64,000 bases of DNA from Pseudorhodoferax aquiterrae (GCF_014652235.1 NZ_BMYK01000007.1:1-64000), one strand, 5' to 3'; numbered from the stretch's first letter, positions 9,535 to 18,212 are shown. Notes: a model not told the origin generated them from the letters alone. Numbers and translations are program-made.

Positions 9535-9550
9535 TGCAGCGACCGTGCCA
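9535..9550 (-). promoter_or_regulatory. sigma-54 (-24/-12) promoter for the carboxylase operon
   Basis: Read on the minus strand the 16 bases are TGGCACG-GTCG-CTGCA, against the sigma-54 consensus TGGCACG-N4-TTGCA. That is one mismatch with exact spacing. The gene of a sigma-54 activator begins about 75 bases away on the other strand. The predicted transcript start falls next to the ATG at 9523, so the first gene may be leaderless or start further in. An imperfect palindrome at 9579-9604 (AGTGTCTGT / ACAGTGGACT) could be the activator site. Confidence 0.7.
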
Positions 9551-9626
9551 GGGCGCTGTCACCCGTGTGGCTGGCGAAAGTGTCTGTGCTGGCTACAGTG
9601 GACTGTCTTTTCCGTGTCGTGTGTGT

Positions 9627-11270
9627 ATGCCTGAAGAACAGATTTCCGCAGCCTCGCTGGGCGTGCTGGTACGGCGCCAGGGCGCCGTGGTGGCGGCGCT
9701 GGGCCTGGCGGCCGTGCCGGCCACGCAGCAGGCCCTGGCCGTGGCCCTGGCCGCGGCGGGCGACCGCACGCTGTTCGCCCTGCCCCTGCCATTGGGCCCG
9801 GGCATCGCCACCGCGCTGCGTGCGGACGGCCTGGAGGTGGTGCTGCTGCGCCCGGCCGACAGCGGCGCGACCCTCTTGGACTTCGTCGCCGCCGTGCCCT
9901 TCGCGTTCGACATCCTCGAGCAGATCCTGTCCGATCCCTACCAGGGCATCACGGTGGCGGACCACACCGGCACCATGCGCTACGTGAGCCCCGTGCACGA
10001 GAAGTTCCTGGGCCTGCCGCCGGGCGGCGGCGCGGGCAAGCCCGTGGAGCAGGTGATCCGCAACTCGCGTCTGCGCGCGGTGGTCGCGTCGGGCAAGGCC
10101 GAGATCGGCCAGCCGCTGGAATTCGGCAATGCCGTCACGCGCGTGGTGAACCGCCGGCCCGTGCGGCGCGACGGCCAGGTCATCGGCGCGGTCGGTCAGG
10201 TCATGTTCCGCGACACCGAGGCCGTGGCGCAGATGGCGGCCGAGATGCAGCAGCTGCGCACGCAGCTGGAGTTCTACCGCCGCGAGCTCGACGGACTGCG
10301 CGAGAGCCGCGGCGCCGTGGCCGAGCTCGTGGGCGACAGCCAGGCCATGCAGCGGCTGCGCGAGGAGGTGGCGGCGGTCGCTCGGCTCGACGTGCCCGTG
10401 CTCGTGCAGGGCGAGAGCGGCACGGGCAAGGAGCTCGTGGTGCGCGCCATCCATGCGCTGGGCCGGCCGGGCCAGGCCCTGGTCAGCCTGAACCTCGCGG
10501 CCGTGCCCGAAAGCCTGGTCGAGTCCGAACTCTTCGGCCACGCCGCGGGCGCCTTCACGGGCAGCGCCCGCCAGGGCCGGCCCGGCAAGTTCGAGATGGC
10601 CAACGCGGGCACGCTGTTCCTCGACGAGGTGGGCGACATCCCGATGGACGTGCAGATCAAGCTGCTGCGCGTGCTCGAGGAGCGCGTGGCCGAGCGACTG
10701 GGCAGCCATGCGGCCCGGCCCTTGAGCTTTCGGCTGGTGTCGGCCACGCACCGCGACATCGGCGCGCTGATCGACGGCGGCGCCTTTCGACACGACCTGT
10801 TCTACCGCATCAGCGGCGTGCGGCTGCAGGTGCCGCCGCTGCGCGAGCGGCTGGAGGACATCCCGGCGCTGCTCGCGCATTTCGTGCTGCAGTTCTGCCA
10901 GCGCAACGGCCGGCCCATGCCGTGCATCGATCCGGACGTGGCGGCCTGGCTCGCAGAGCAGCCCTGGCCCGGCAACCTGCGCCAGCTGCGCCACCGCATC
11001 GAGGAGGCGCTGGTGTTCTCGCCGCCCGAGCGGCTCGCGCTGGCGGCCTTCGGACGCGGCGAGGCGCTGCGCGCAGCGCCAGCACCCCAGCAACAGGCGG
11101 CCGCGCCGGCGCGCCTCAAGGACCACGAGCGCAGCGCGGCGCTGCGCACGCTGGCCGAGTGCGGCGGCAACAAGAAGCGCGCGGCCGAGCGGCTCGGCAT
11201 CTCGCGCTCCTACCTCTACAAGCTTTTGGGCGAATCCGCAGCCAGCCGCCGCTCCAGCCAGGCGCTGTAG
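9627..11270 (+). CDS. sigma-54-dependent transcriptional activator (PAS, AAA+, Fis-type HTH)
   Basis: The 547-residue regulator has a poorly conserved N-terminal segment (1-95), a PAS domain (about 100-205), a short coiled coil, the sigma-54 AAA+ domain with Walker A GESGTGKE (about 262-269) and Walker [10 protein letters not shown], and a Fis-type helix-turn-helix at the C-terminus ([20 protein letters not shown]). The sigma-54-contacting loop reads GAFTGS (about 308-313) instead of GAFTGA. It is divergent from the thioesterase-carboxylase operon and faces its -24/-12 element, so it is probably the activator. The ATG at 9627 has no clear ribosome-binding site; a GTG two codons earlier is possible. 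Its last 55 bases overlap the end of the convergent permease gene. Confidence 0.93.
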   Translation: MPEEQISAASLGVLVRRQGAVVAALGLAAVPATQQALAVALAAAGDRTLFALPLPLGPGIATALRADGLEVVLLRPADSGATLLDFVAAVPFAFDILEQILSDPYQGITVADHTGTMRYVSPVHEKFLGLPPGGGAGKPVEQVIRNSRLRAVVASGKAEIGQPLEFGNAVTRVVNRRPVRRDGQVIGAVGQVMFRDTEAVAQMAAEMQQLRTQLEFYRRELDGLRESRGAVAELVGDSQAMQRLREEVAAVARLDVPVLVQGESGTGKELVVRAIHALGRPGQALVSLNLAAVPESLVESELFGHAAGAFTGSARQGRPGKFEMANAGTLFLDEVGDIPMDVQIKLLRVLEERVAERLGSHAARPLSFRLVSATHRDIGALIDGGAFRHDLFYRISGVRLQVPPLRERLEDIPALLAHFVLQFCQRNGRPMPCIDPDVAAWLAEQPWPGNLRQLRHRIEEALVFSPPERLALAAFGRGEALRAAPAPQQQAAAPARLKDHERSAALRTLAECGGNKKRAAERLGISRSYLYKLLGESAASRRSSQAL

Positions 11271-12262
11271 CGCGACAGCCCGAAGCACAGGCACCAGTAC
11301 ACCAGCGCGACGAACAGGTAGCCTTCCAGGTAGAACGGCCGCCAGGTCGGATCACCGCCCAATGCCAGGCTCAGCGCCCCGGTCAGCTCGAACAGGCCGA
11401 CGATGGTCACGAGCGAGGTGTCCTTGAGCGTGCCCACGGCGTTGTTGGTCAGCGCCGGCACCACCATGCGCAGCGCCTGCGGCAGCACGATGTGGCGCTG
11501 CACCTGCCAGCGCGAGAACCCCATGGCCCTGGCCGCGTCGACCTGGCCGCTGGGCACGGCCTGCAGGCCGCCGCGGATGATCTCGGCCAGGTAGGCCGCC
11601 ACGAACAGCGCCAGCCCGGCCAGCACGCGCAGCAGCACGTCGGGCCGCCAGCCGGCCGGCCACAGCAGCGGCAGCAGGTAGGAGGCCATGAACAGCACCG
11701 AGATCAGCGGCACACCGCGCACCAGTTCGATGGTGCCGGCCGAGAGCGCGCGCGCCGGCCACCAGGACGCGCGCCGCGCCAGGGCCAGCACCAGCGCGAG
11801 CGGGAAGGCCAGCGCCAGGCCCACGACGGCCAGGCCGATGGTCAGCGGCAGCCCGCCCCAGCGGTTGGTCGGCACGGCGGCCAGGCCCAGCGCGCCGCCG
11901 CCCATCAGCAGCACGGTCAGCGCCAGCACGGCCAGCCACAGCGGCGCCAGCCACCAGCGCCAGCTGCGCGGCCAGGCCGACAGCAAGGTGGTGCCTGACA
12001 ACAGCACCATGGCCACGGCCGGGCGCCACTGTTCCTCGAACGGGTAGCGGCCGAACAGCAGCGGCCGCCACTTCTCGGCCACCACGCCCCAGCAGGCGCC
12101 GTGCTCCAGCGCGCGGCAGGCCGCGGCATCGGGCCGGAAGATGGCCTGCAGCAGCGCCCAGTCCAGCGCATGCCAGCCGGCCCAGGCCAGCAAGGCGAGC
12201 AGCACGGCCGTGACCAGCGCGCGCGCCGGCGAGCCGAACAGTTCGGCTTTCCAGCCGGCCAT
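11216..12262 (-). CDS. aapM: general amino-acid ABC transporter permease, AapM type
   Basis: The 348-residue inner-membrane permease has the histidine/glutamine-type permease signature (ELVRGVPLISVLFMASYLLP, then SGQVDAARAMGFSRWQVQRHIVLPQALR), which is the EAA loop docking on the ATPase. The long N-terminal region with extra membrane spans is typical of AapM/BztC rather than short HisM-type permeases. The ATG at 12262 is used. A GTG at 12280 overlaps the preceding stop codon as GTGA and would add six residues, so the start is uncertain. It is the last gene of the cluster; no ATP-binding subunit follows. Confidence 0.88.
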   Translation of the reverse strand: MAGWKAELFGSPARALVTAVLLALLAWAGWHALDWALLQAIFRPDAAACRALEHGACWGVVAEKWRPLLFGRYPFEEQWRPAVAMVLLSGTTLLSAWPRSWRWWLAPLWLAVLALTVLLMGGGALGLAAVPTNRWGGLPLTIGLAVVGLALAFPLALVLALARRASWWPARALSAGTIELVRGVPLISVLFMASYLLPLLWPAGWRPDVLLRVLAGLALFVAAYLAEIIRGGLQAVPSGQVDAARAMGFSRWQVQRHIVLPQALRMVVPALTNNAVGTLKDTSLVTIVGLFELTGALSLALGGDPTWRPFYLEGYLFVALVYWCLCFGLSRYSAWLERRLAADSPKSL

Positions 12263-12276
12263 GGCGCCTGCCGCGT

Positions 12277-13263
12277 TCACCGCCAGCCCCGCAGCGCCAC
12301 GCGCGCGTTGTAGACGTTCATCGCGGCCGAGATCAGCAGCGAAAGCACGAGGTAGACCGCCATCACGATGGCGATGCACTCGAAGGCCCGGCCCGTGGAG
12401 TTCAGCGAGGTGTTGGCCACGGAGACCAGTTCGGGGTAGCCCACGGCCACGGCCAGCGAGGAATTCTTGACCAGGCTCAGCAGCTGGTTGGTCAGCGCCG
12501 GCACGATCACGCGCAGCGCCTGCGGCAGCACCACCAGGCGCAACTGCTGGCCAGCCTGCATGCCCAGGGCCTGGGCCGCGAGCTTCTGGCCGACGGCGAC
12601 CGAGCCGATGCCGGCGCGCACGATCTCGGCCACGAAGGCCGCGGTGTACAGCGCCAGGCCCAGCACGATGGTGAGGTACTCCGGGCTCAGCGCGGCGCCG
12701 CCGATCACGTTGAAGGCCGTGGGTTCGGGCCAGTCCAGCCGGCTGGGCCAGAAGGCCCCGTCCTCGCGCACGGGCCAGGGCAGCGACAGGCCGCCCTTGC
12801 TGAGCCACCAGCCCGGCAGCAGCTGCACCGGCTCGGTGGAGTCGGGCAAGAGGTGCGTGAGCGCGAAGTACAGCATCAGCAGTTGCACCAGCAGCGGCAC
12901 GTTGCGCAGCGTTTCCACATAGGCCGTGCACAGCGCACGCACGAGCAGGTGCGAGGTGAGCCGACCGATGCCCAGCAGCGTGCCCAGCACCACGGCCAGC
13001 AGCGCAGCCGGCACGGCCGCGCGCACGGTGTTGACGACGCCGGCCATGAAGGCGCGCGCGTAGCTGTCGCCCGAGTCGAAGGCCAGCCAGCCCTCGGCGA
13101 TGCCGAAGCCGGCCGGCTGCTGCAGGAAGCCGAACTGCGCGGCCAGCCAGGCCCACAGGCCGGCCACGCCGGGCACATCACGCAGCAGCCAGAGCGCACC
13201 GACCAAGGCCGCGAACACCAGCAGCGCCCACAGCGCTGCGGGCAGGCGCGCCGTCGGCGTCAT
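12277..13263 (-). CDS. aapQ: general amino-acid ABC transporter permease, AapQ type
   Basis: The 328-residue inner-membrane permease pairs with the gene that follows. It shows the family signature ETLRNVPLLVQLLMLYFAL, a periplasmic insert of about 60 residues, and the EAA loop SVAVGQKLAAQALGMQAGQQLRLVVLPQALR. Its ATG overlaps the stop of the binding-protein gene as ATGA, which indicates translational coupling. Similarity to AapQ/BztB suggests a broad L-amino-acid range, but the specificity is not shown by sequence alone. Confidence 0.9.
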   Translation of the reverse strand: MTPTARLPAALWALLVFAALVGALWLLRDVPGVAGLWAWLAAQFGFLQQPAGFGIAEGWLAFDSGDSYARAFMAGVVNTVRAAVPAALLAVVLGTLLGIGRLTSHLLVRALCTAYVETLRNVPLLVQLLMLYFALTHLLPDSTEPVQLLPGWWLSKGGLSLPWPVREDGAFWPSRLDWPEPTAFNVIGGAALSPEYLTIVLGLALYTAAFVAEIVRAGIGSVAVGQKLAAQALGMQAGQQLRLVVLPQALRVIVPALTNQLLSLVKNSSLAVAVGYPELVSVANTSLNSTGRAFECIAIVMAVYLVLSLLISAAMNVYNARVALRGWR

Positions 13264-14291
13264 TTCACCGGCATTGCGTACAGCAGACCGCCCCTGTTCC
13301 ACAGGTTGTTGACGCCGCGCGGCAGCGCCAGCGCCGACTTGGGACCGACGTTGCGCTCGAACATCTCGCCGTGGTTGCCCACGGCCTTGATCGCGTGGTA
13401 GGACCAGTCCTTGTCCAGGCCCAGCAGCTTGCCCAGGTCGTCGCCGGTGCCGATCAGGCGCTGCTGCGCCGGGTCCTTGCTGCTGGTACGCAGCTGGTCG
13501 ATGTTGGCCTGGGTGATGCCGAGTTCCTCGGCTTCGATCAGCGCATTGGGCACCCACTTGACGATGGCGAACCATTCGTCGTCGCCGCGCTTGACGGCCG
13601 GGGCCAGCGGCTCCTTGGAGATCAGGTCGGGCAGGATGAGGTAGTCGTCGGGGTTCGGGGCTTCCTTGTTGCGCAGGCCCGCCAGCGCCGAGGTGTCGGT
13701 CGTGAAGGCCTGGCAGCGGCCCGAGAAGAAGGCCTTGAACGAGGCCTCGAAGCTCTCGAACACCACGGTCTTGACCGGGATGCCCTGGGCTTTGGACCAC
13801 TCGGCCACGTTCTTCTCGTTGGTGGTACCGGCCTGGGTGCAGATGGTCGCGCCCTTGAGTTGCTTGGCGCTCGTGACCTTGATCTTTCGGGGCACCAGGA
13901 ACCCCTGGCCGTCGTAGTAGTTGATCGTCGTGAAATGGAGGCCCAGCGAAGCGTCGCGCGTGAGGTTCCAGGTGGTGTTGCGCGTGAGGATGTCGACCTC
14001 GCCGGCCTGCAGCGCCGCGAAGCGCTGCTGCGAGTTCAACGGCACGAATTCGGCCTTCTTCGGATCGCCCAGCACGGCGGCGGCAATGGCGCGGCAGGTG
14101 TCCACGTCCAGGCCCGACCAGTTGCCCTGGGTGTCGGGCGCCGAGAAGCCGGCCACGCCGTTGGTCACGCCGCACTTGACGGTGCCGCGCGCCTTCACGG
14201 CGTCCAGCGTCTTGCCGGCCTGGGCGGTGGTGGAGGCCAGGGCCAGCAGCAGAGCGCCGGCGGCCAGGGCCACGGAGTGGATCTTGCGCAT
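13260..14291 (-). CDS. aapJ: general amino-acid ABC transporter binding protein, AapJ type
   Basis: The 343-residue periplasmic protein has a Sec signal peptide (1-25, cleaved after AQA) and the polar-amino-acid binding fold: TLDAVKARGTVKCGVTNGVAGFS, LDVDTCRAIAAAVLGD, and DILTRNTTWNLTRD. The WNLTRD block and the C-terminal VGNHGEMFERNVGP are features I associate with AapJ/BztA, which bind many L-amino acids. GAGGAAT precedes the ATG. It heads a three-gene cluster with the two permease genes. It is preceded on the same strand by a toxin-antitoxin pair, with a GC-rich hairpin between. Confidence 0.92.
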   Translation of the reverse strand: MRKIHSVALAAGALLLALASTTAQAGKTLDAVKARGTVKCGVTNGVAGFSAPDTQGNWSGLDVDTCRAIAAAVLGDPKKAEFVPLNSQQRFAALQAGEVDILTRNTTWNLTRDASLGLHFTTINYYDGQGFLVPRKIKVTSAKQLKGATICTQAGTTNEKNVAEWSKAQGIPVKTVVFESFEASFKAFFSGRCQAFTTDTSALAGLRNKEAPNPDDYLILPDLISKEPLAPAVKRGDDEWFAIVKWVPNALIEAEELGITQANIDQLRTSSKDPAQQRLIGTGDDLGKLLGLDKDWSYHAIKAVGNHGEMFERNVGPKSALALPRGVNNLWNRGGLLYAMPVK

Positions 14292-14317
14292 GAGTCGATT
14301 CCTCGTCGGATGGAAGG

Positions 14318-14337
14318 GGCCGGCGACGCCGCCGGCC
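14318..14337 (-). terminator. GC-rich hairpin between toxin gene and aapJ
   Basis: GGCCGGCG and its exact complement enclose a 4-base loop. It lies after the PIN toxin stop codon and before aapJ. There is no T-tract, so it may be a weak terminator or only a structured spacer. Confidence 0.4.
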
Positions 14338-14358
14338 GGTGGCGGGGCAGTTTACGTG

Positions 14359-14844
14359 TCAGCGCCGCAGCAGGTTCACAAGCGGGCGGCCGGCGCGGTC
14401 GCGGTAGACGTCGAAGTCGGCATCGATGGACAGGATGTGGCGCAGCTTCAGCCGCGCGGCGGCCTCGGCGACCGACGCATCGGCCAGGTCGAAGGGCAGG
14501 TCGGCGAAACGCTCGGACAGGCGCAGCACCTCGGTCAGCGAACCCTCGGCCGCGCGGTCCAGCGCGATCGCGCCGCGCTGCGCCCAGCGCAGGAAGTCCA
14601 GCGCAGCGTCGTTGTGGATGCGGCGCGCCAGCAGCGCGCAGACCTCGGTGGCCACGCACCAGGTGGTGACCAGGCTGGCGGCCGGGTTGGCCCGCAGCCA
14701 GCTGCGCACCGGCGCGTGCCAGCGGTCGGTGCCGTTGAACAACGCGATCAGCGGTCCGCTGTCCACGAGCACGCTGCCGGCATGGGCAAGCCAGGGCGCG
14801 GAGGGCTCGCGTACGGCGAGCGCCGGGGTCTTGCGCGCAACCAT
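14359..14844 (-). CDS. PIN-domain ribonuclease toxin (VapC-like)
   Basis: The 161-residue protein has the PIN acidic residues in order: VLVDSGPLIALFN (first Asp), TEVCALL (Glu), DLADASVAEAA (Asp) and LSIDADFD (last Asp). These bind the metal of VapC-type endoribonucleases, which cut RNA, often a single tRNA. It follows the ribbon-helix-helix gene by 7 bases and is probably the toxin of a type II pair. The ATG at 14844 has no strong ribosome-binding site, so its translation is likely coupled to the antitoxin. The N-terminus (about 25 residues before the first strand) is longer than usual for VapC, and a later start cannot be ruled out. Confidence 0.87.
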   Translation of the reverse strand: MVARKTPALAVREPSAPWLAHAGSVLVDSGPLIALFNGTDRWHAPVRSWLRANPAASLVTTWCVATEVCALLARRIHNDAALDFLRWAQRGAIALDRAAEGSLTEVLRLSERFADLPFDLADASVAEAAARLKLRHILSIDADFDVYRDRAGRPLVNLLRR

Positions 14845-14851
14845 GCGCGTG

Positions 14852-15115
14852 CTAGCCGCCACGCCGCGCGTGGCGTGCGGCCCAGGCATCGGCCGCCCGC
14901 TGCTTGCGGCCCTGGGCGAGGTCGGCCGGGCCCTGGTGCCGGCCGAACAGGTCTTCGCCCATGGCATAGGCCGAGCGCGGCGCCTCGGCCTCCGGTTGCG
15001 CCAGGTAGCTTTGCAGCGCCGCGCGCACGACATCGCTGGTGCTGCGGCCGGTGCTGGCGGCGCGCTGGCGCAGACGCTCCTCCAGTGTGGCTTCGAGCTT
15101 GATCGTGACGGTCAT
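14852..15115 (-). CDS. ribbon-helix-helix antitoxin
   Basis: The 87-residue protein begins TVTIKLEATLEERLRQRAASTGRSTSDVVRAALQSYL, a ribbon-helix-helix (Arc/CopG-like) DNA-binding unit in residues 1-45. A charged tail of about 40 residues follows and probably wraps the toxin. It is placed immediately before the PIN gene, as in VapBC-type systems. Such antitoxins repress their own promoter, and an inverted repeat overlapping a good sigma-70 promoter sits just upstream. Confidence 0.88.
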   Translation of the reverse strand: MTVTIKLEATLEERLRQRAASTGRSTSDVVRAALQSYLAQPEAEAPRSAYAMGEDLFGRHQGPADLAQGRKQRAADAWAARHARRGG

Positions 15116-15131
15116 GGTGGGCGGTTGGTGT

Positions 15132-15173
15132 CTTCGTAATACCGATCGTATTTTCGAAGTGATCGCCTGTCAA
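15132..15173 (-). promoter_or_regulatory. sigma-70 promoter and operator of the toxin-antitoxin pair
   Basis: On the minus strand TTGACA (15168-15173) is followed after 17 bases by TACGAT (15145-15150), and the predicted start leaves a leader of about 23 bases. The -10 region lies inside nested inverted repeats: CTTCG/CGAAG at 15132-15159 around AATAC/GTATT at 15139-15153. This fits autorepression by the ribbon-helix-helix antitoxin. The patch is much richer in A and T than its surroundings and also separates the pair from the divergent IclR gene. Confidence 0.7.
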
Positions 15174-15198
15174 CGGACGGCGTCCGTATGATGGCCCG

Positions 15199-16023
15199 AT
15201 GCCCCGGCCAAGGCCTGCTGCCTCGTCCCCGTCCTCGCGGCGCCGCACGCGCGAGTCGGGCGTGTTCGTGCGCGACACCCCGGGCGTGCGGTCGCTGGAA
15301 CGCGGCCTGCAGCTGCTGCGCGCGTTCCGGCCCGGCATCACCTCGCTCAGCAACGCCGAACTCGCCGAGCGCACGGGTTTTCCGCGCGCCAGCGTGAGCC
15401 GGCTGGCGGCTACGCTGGTGTCCGAGGGCTTTCTGGACCACGAGGTGTCCACCGGTCTGTACCGGCTCGGCGCACCATTCCTGGGGCTGGGGCTGGCGGT
15501 GCGCAATGGCTCGACGGTGCTGCAGACCGCACTGCCCTTCATGCGCGAGGTGTCCGAGGGCCAGCGCATCAACGTAGGCCTGGCCCTGGCCGACGACTGC
15601 GACGTGGTCTACCTGGACTCCGTGCGCAAGAGCCACCTGGGCATCTTCCGCCACATCATCGCCGGCACCCGGCTGCCGATGGCCGAGACGGCGCTGGGCC
15701 GGGCCTGGCTGGGCGGGCAGACCCCGGCCGCGCGCCGGCAGATGCTGGACCTGCTCGCGCTGCGCTACGAAGAGCGCTGGGGCGGCATCCGGCGCGATCT
15801 GGCGACTGCGCTGGCGGCCGTGCGGCGCGACGGCTATTGCGGCTTCGACCACCGCAACGGCGTGATGGCGGTGGCGGCCCCGCTGGTGCTGCCGGGCCAC
15901 CCGGTGCATGCGCTCAACATCAGCTACCGGGCGCCGGCCGAGGACAGGCAGCGTGCGACCGAGCAGCAGTACGCCGAACTGCTGCTGCGCACGGCCGCAC
16001 GCATCCGGCGCGCGCTGGCCTGA
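15199..16023 (+). CDS. IclR-family transcriptional regulator
   Basis: The 274-residue protein has an N-terminal winged helix-turn-helix (about 30-95: VRSLERGLQLLRAF, then LAERTGFPRASVSRLAATLVSEGFL) and a C-terminal IclR effector-binding domain. IclR regulators bind small organic acids and control nearby catabolic genes. It is convergent with the CoA-transferase operon ending at 16033, with only 9 bases between. It is the nearest regulator for that operon, whose promoter holds a matching palindrome at 20375-20397. No clear ribosome-binding site is visible at the chosen ATG. Confidence 0.9.
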   Translation: MPRPRPAASSPSSRRRTRESGVFVRDTPGVRSLERGLQLLRAFRPGITSLSNAELAERTGFPRASVSRLAATLVSEGFLDHEVSTGLYRLGAPFLGLGLAVRNGSTVLQTALPFMREVSEGQRINVGLALADDCDVVYLDSVRKSHLGIFRHIIAGTRLPMAETALGRAWLGGQTPAARRQMLDLLALRYEERWGGIRRDLATALAAVRRDGYCGFDHRNGVMAVAAPLVLPGHPVHALNISYRAPAEDRQRATEQQYAELLLRTAARIRRALA

Positions 16024-16032
16024 GCGCTGCGT

Positions 16033-17247
16033 TCAGGCCGCCTTCGGCGCTGCGGCGCCAAGCGCCCCGGACGCCGCCAGCCGGGCGATCTCGGGCGCAT
16101 CCAGCCCCAGGTACTCGGCCAGCACCTCGGCCGTGTGCTCGCCGAGCCGCGGCTCGCGCACCAGCGGCAGCGGGTCGAGGCCCTCGAAGCGCAGCGGGCT
16201 GTTGTGCAGCACCACCTCGCCGAGGTCCGGGTGCTGCGCGCGCTGCAGCATGCCGCGCGCGTGCAGGTGCGGATCGGCCACGACCTCGGCCAGGTCGCGC
16301 ACGGGCGCGCAGGGGAAATGGTGGGCCTGGGCCAGGGCCTGCAGCTCGGCGCGCGTGTGGCGCTGTGTCCAGCCCTCCACCAGCGCGTCGACCTCGTCCA
16401 TGATGGCCGCGCGCGCGGGATGGTCGGCATAGCGCGCGTCGTCCGCGAGCTCGGGCCGGCCCATGGCCCGCACCAGGTTGCCCCAGTGGCCGGGCGTCAC
16501 GCACATGATGGTCACGTGGCCGTCGGCCGCGCGGTAGGCGTTGTAGGGTGCCAGCCCCAGGCCGCCATGCCGGTTGCCGGTGCGCAACGGTGCCTGCGGG
16601 TTCTCGAAGAACACCGTGAGGTTGGAGGCCATGGGCGGGTACATCGCGTCCTGCATGGCGATCTCCACGCGGCGGCCACGGCCGGTGCGCGCGCGCTCGT
16701 ACAGCGCGGTCATGATGGCCGCGTACAGGTGCGTGCCGCCCAGGAAGTCCGCGAAGGCGGGCCCGGCCTTGACGGGCGGCCGGTCGGGCCAGCCCGTCAG
16801 CGCCATGGCGCCGCTGGTGGCCTGGATCGTGAGGTCCATGGCCAGCCGGTCGCGGTCGGCGCCCCAGCTGCCGTAGCCCGAGGCGCTGGCATAGACCAGG
16901 CGGGGGTTGGCGGCCAGCAAGGCCTCGGCGCCGATGCCCAGCCTGTCCATCACGCCAGGCGCGTAGTTCTCCAGCACCACGTCGAACTGCTGCGCGAGTT
17001 CCATGAACAGGCGCCGCCCCTCGGGATGCTTGAAGTTCAGCGCGATGCCGCGCTTGTTGCCGTTGAGCATGGCCAGCGGCAAGGTGGCGGCGCGCCGCGC
17101 GCGGCCGGCCTCGCCGCCGGGCGGCTCGACCTTGACCACGGTGGCGCCGGCCATGGCCAACAGGAAGCCGCAGTAGGGGCCCTGGTAGATCTGGCCGAGG
17201 TCCAGCACCTTGAGGCCGGCCAGCGGGGCAGTCGGAGGCGTCGTCAT
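16033..17247 (-). CDS. family III (CaiB/BaiF) CoA-transferase
   Basis: The 404-residue protein has the usual single-unit length. It begins LAGLKVLDLGQIYQGPYCGFLLAMAGATVVKVEPPGGE and has NKRGIALNFKHPEGR. It keeps the DxxxG motif (AFADFLGGTHLYAA) expected to supply the catalytic Asp. It is the last gene of a four-gene operon with a DECR-like reductase, an acyl-CoA dehydrogenase and a Bug receptor, and is separated from the Bug gene by two bases. It probably loads CoA on the imported acid before dehydrogenation. The acid is unknown. Confidence 0.92.
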   Translation of the reverse strand: MTTPPTAPLAGLKVLDLGQIYQGPYCGFLLAMAGATVVKVEPPGGEAGRARRAATLPLAMLNGNKRGIALNFKHPEGRRLFMELAQQFDVVLENYAPGVMDRLGIGAEALLAANPRLVYASASGYGSWGADRDRLAMDLTIQATSGAMALTGWPDRPPVKAGPAFADFLGGTHLYAAIMTALYERARTGRGRRVEIAMQDAMYPPMASNLTVFFENPQAPLRTGNRHGGLGLAPYNAYRAADGHVTIMCVTPGHWGNLVRAMGRPELADDARYADHPARAAIMDEVDALVEGWTQRHTRAELQALAQAHHFPCAPVRDLAEVVADPHLHARGMLQRAQHPDLGEVVLHNSPLRFEGLDPLPLVREPRLGEHTAEVLAEYLGLDAPEIARLAASGALGAAAPKAA

Positions 17248-17249
17248 GG

Positions 17250-18212
17250 TCAGCCCGCCGTGATGTTGGCCTGCTTCACCACGCGCGCCGTGCGCTCGTG
17301 GTCCAGCCGCATGTAGGCCAGTGCGTCGGCCGGGCCCAGGAAGGCCGGCGGCGCGCCGCCGGTGGTGATGAAGCGCTGCACTGCGGCAGGGTCGGCCACC
17401 GCGCGTTGCGCGGCCTCGCCGAGCCGCTGCACGATCTCGGCCGGTGTGCGGCTGGGCACGAACAGCCCGGTCCAGCCCTCGATGCCGTAGCCGGGCGCCT
17501 GCTCGGCGATGGCCGGCAGGTCCGGGTAATCGGCCTGGCGCTCGGTGTTGGTCACGGCGATGGGCCGCACCTGGCCTGCGCGCAGGAACACGGCGGCGGG
17601 CGCGCGGCTGTCGAACGCGAAATCGATCCGCCCGCCGGCCAGGTCGGTGAGCGACTGCACGTTGCCGCGGTAGGGCACGTGCACGGCCTGCACGCCGGCC
17701 AGCAGGTTCAGCATCTCGCCGGCGATGTGCGTGGAGTTGCCCACGCTGCTGGAGCCGAAGCTGAGCTTGCCCGGGTTGGCCCGGCCGAAGGCGATCAGCT
17801 CGGCCAGTGTCTTGAACGGCGAGTGGGCGGGCACCAGCAGCAGAAAGCCGCCCATGGTCACGCGGCACACGGGCAGCAGGTCGCTCATGGGCGCGTAGGG
17901 CAGGTTGCGCACCACGCCCGAAATCAGGATGCTGCCGGCCGAGTACAGCTGCGTGTAGCCGTCGGGCGCGGCGCGCGCCACGGCCTGCGCGGCGATGTGG
18001 CCACCGCCGCCCGGTCGGTTGTCGACCACGACGGACTGGCCGATCCCGGCCTGCAGCCCGGGCTGCAACAGCCGGGCGGTGATGTCGACCACGCCGCCGG
18101 CCGTGGAAGGCACGAGCAGGGTGATCGGCCGGCTGGGCCAGGCTTCGGCGTGCAGGCGTACCAGCGGCAGGGCCGCCGCCGCGGTGACCAGGGCGCGTCG
18201 TCTCAATGGCAT
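17250..18212 (-). CDS. Bug-family (TTT) solute-binding protein
   Basis: The 320-residue receptor has a short signal peptide (about 1-29) and the Bug signatures WPSRPITLLVPSTAGGVVDITAR and APDGYTQLYSAGS. The second lobe carries LSFGSSSVGNSTH and VQAVHVPYRGN. AGGAGA lies before the ATG at 18212. The gene lies between the acyl-CoA dehydrogenase and CoA-transferase genes in one operon, so the receptor likely binds the acid that these enzymes degrade. It is a second Bug paralogue in the window; its ligand pocket sequence differs from the first, so a different acid is likely. Confidence 0.92.
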   Translation of the reverse strand: MPLRRRALVTAAAALPLVRLHAEAWPSRPITLLVPSTAGGVVDITARLLQPGLQAGIGQSVVVDNRPGGGGHIAAQAVARAAPDGYTQLYSAGSILISGVVRNLPYAPMSDLLPVCRVTMGGFLLLVPAHSPFKTLAELIAFGRANPGKLSFGSSSVGNSTHIAGEMLNLLAGVQAVHVPYRGNVQSLTDLAGGRIDFAFDSRAPAAVFLRAGQVRPIAVTNTERQADYPDLPAIAEQAPGYGIEGWTGLFVPSRTPAEIVQRLGEAAQRAVADPAAVQRFITTGGAPPAFLGPADALAYMRLDHERTARVVKQANITAG

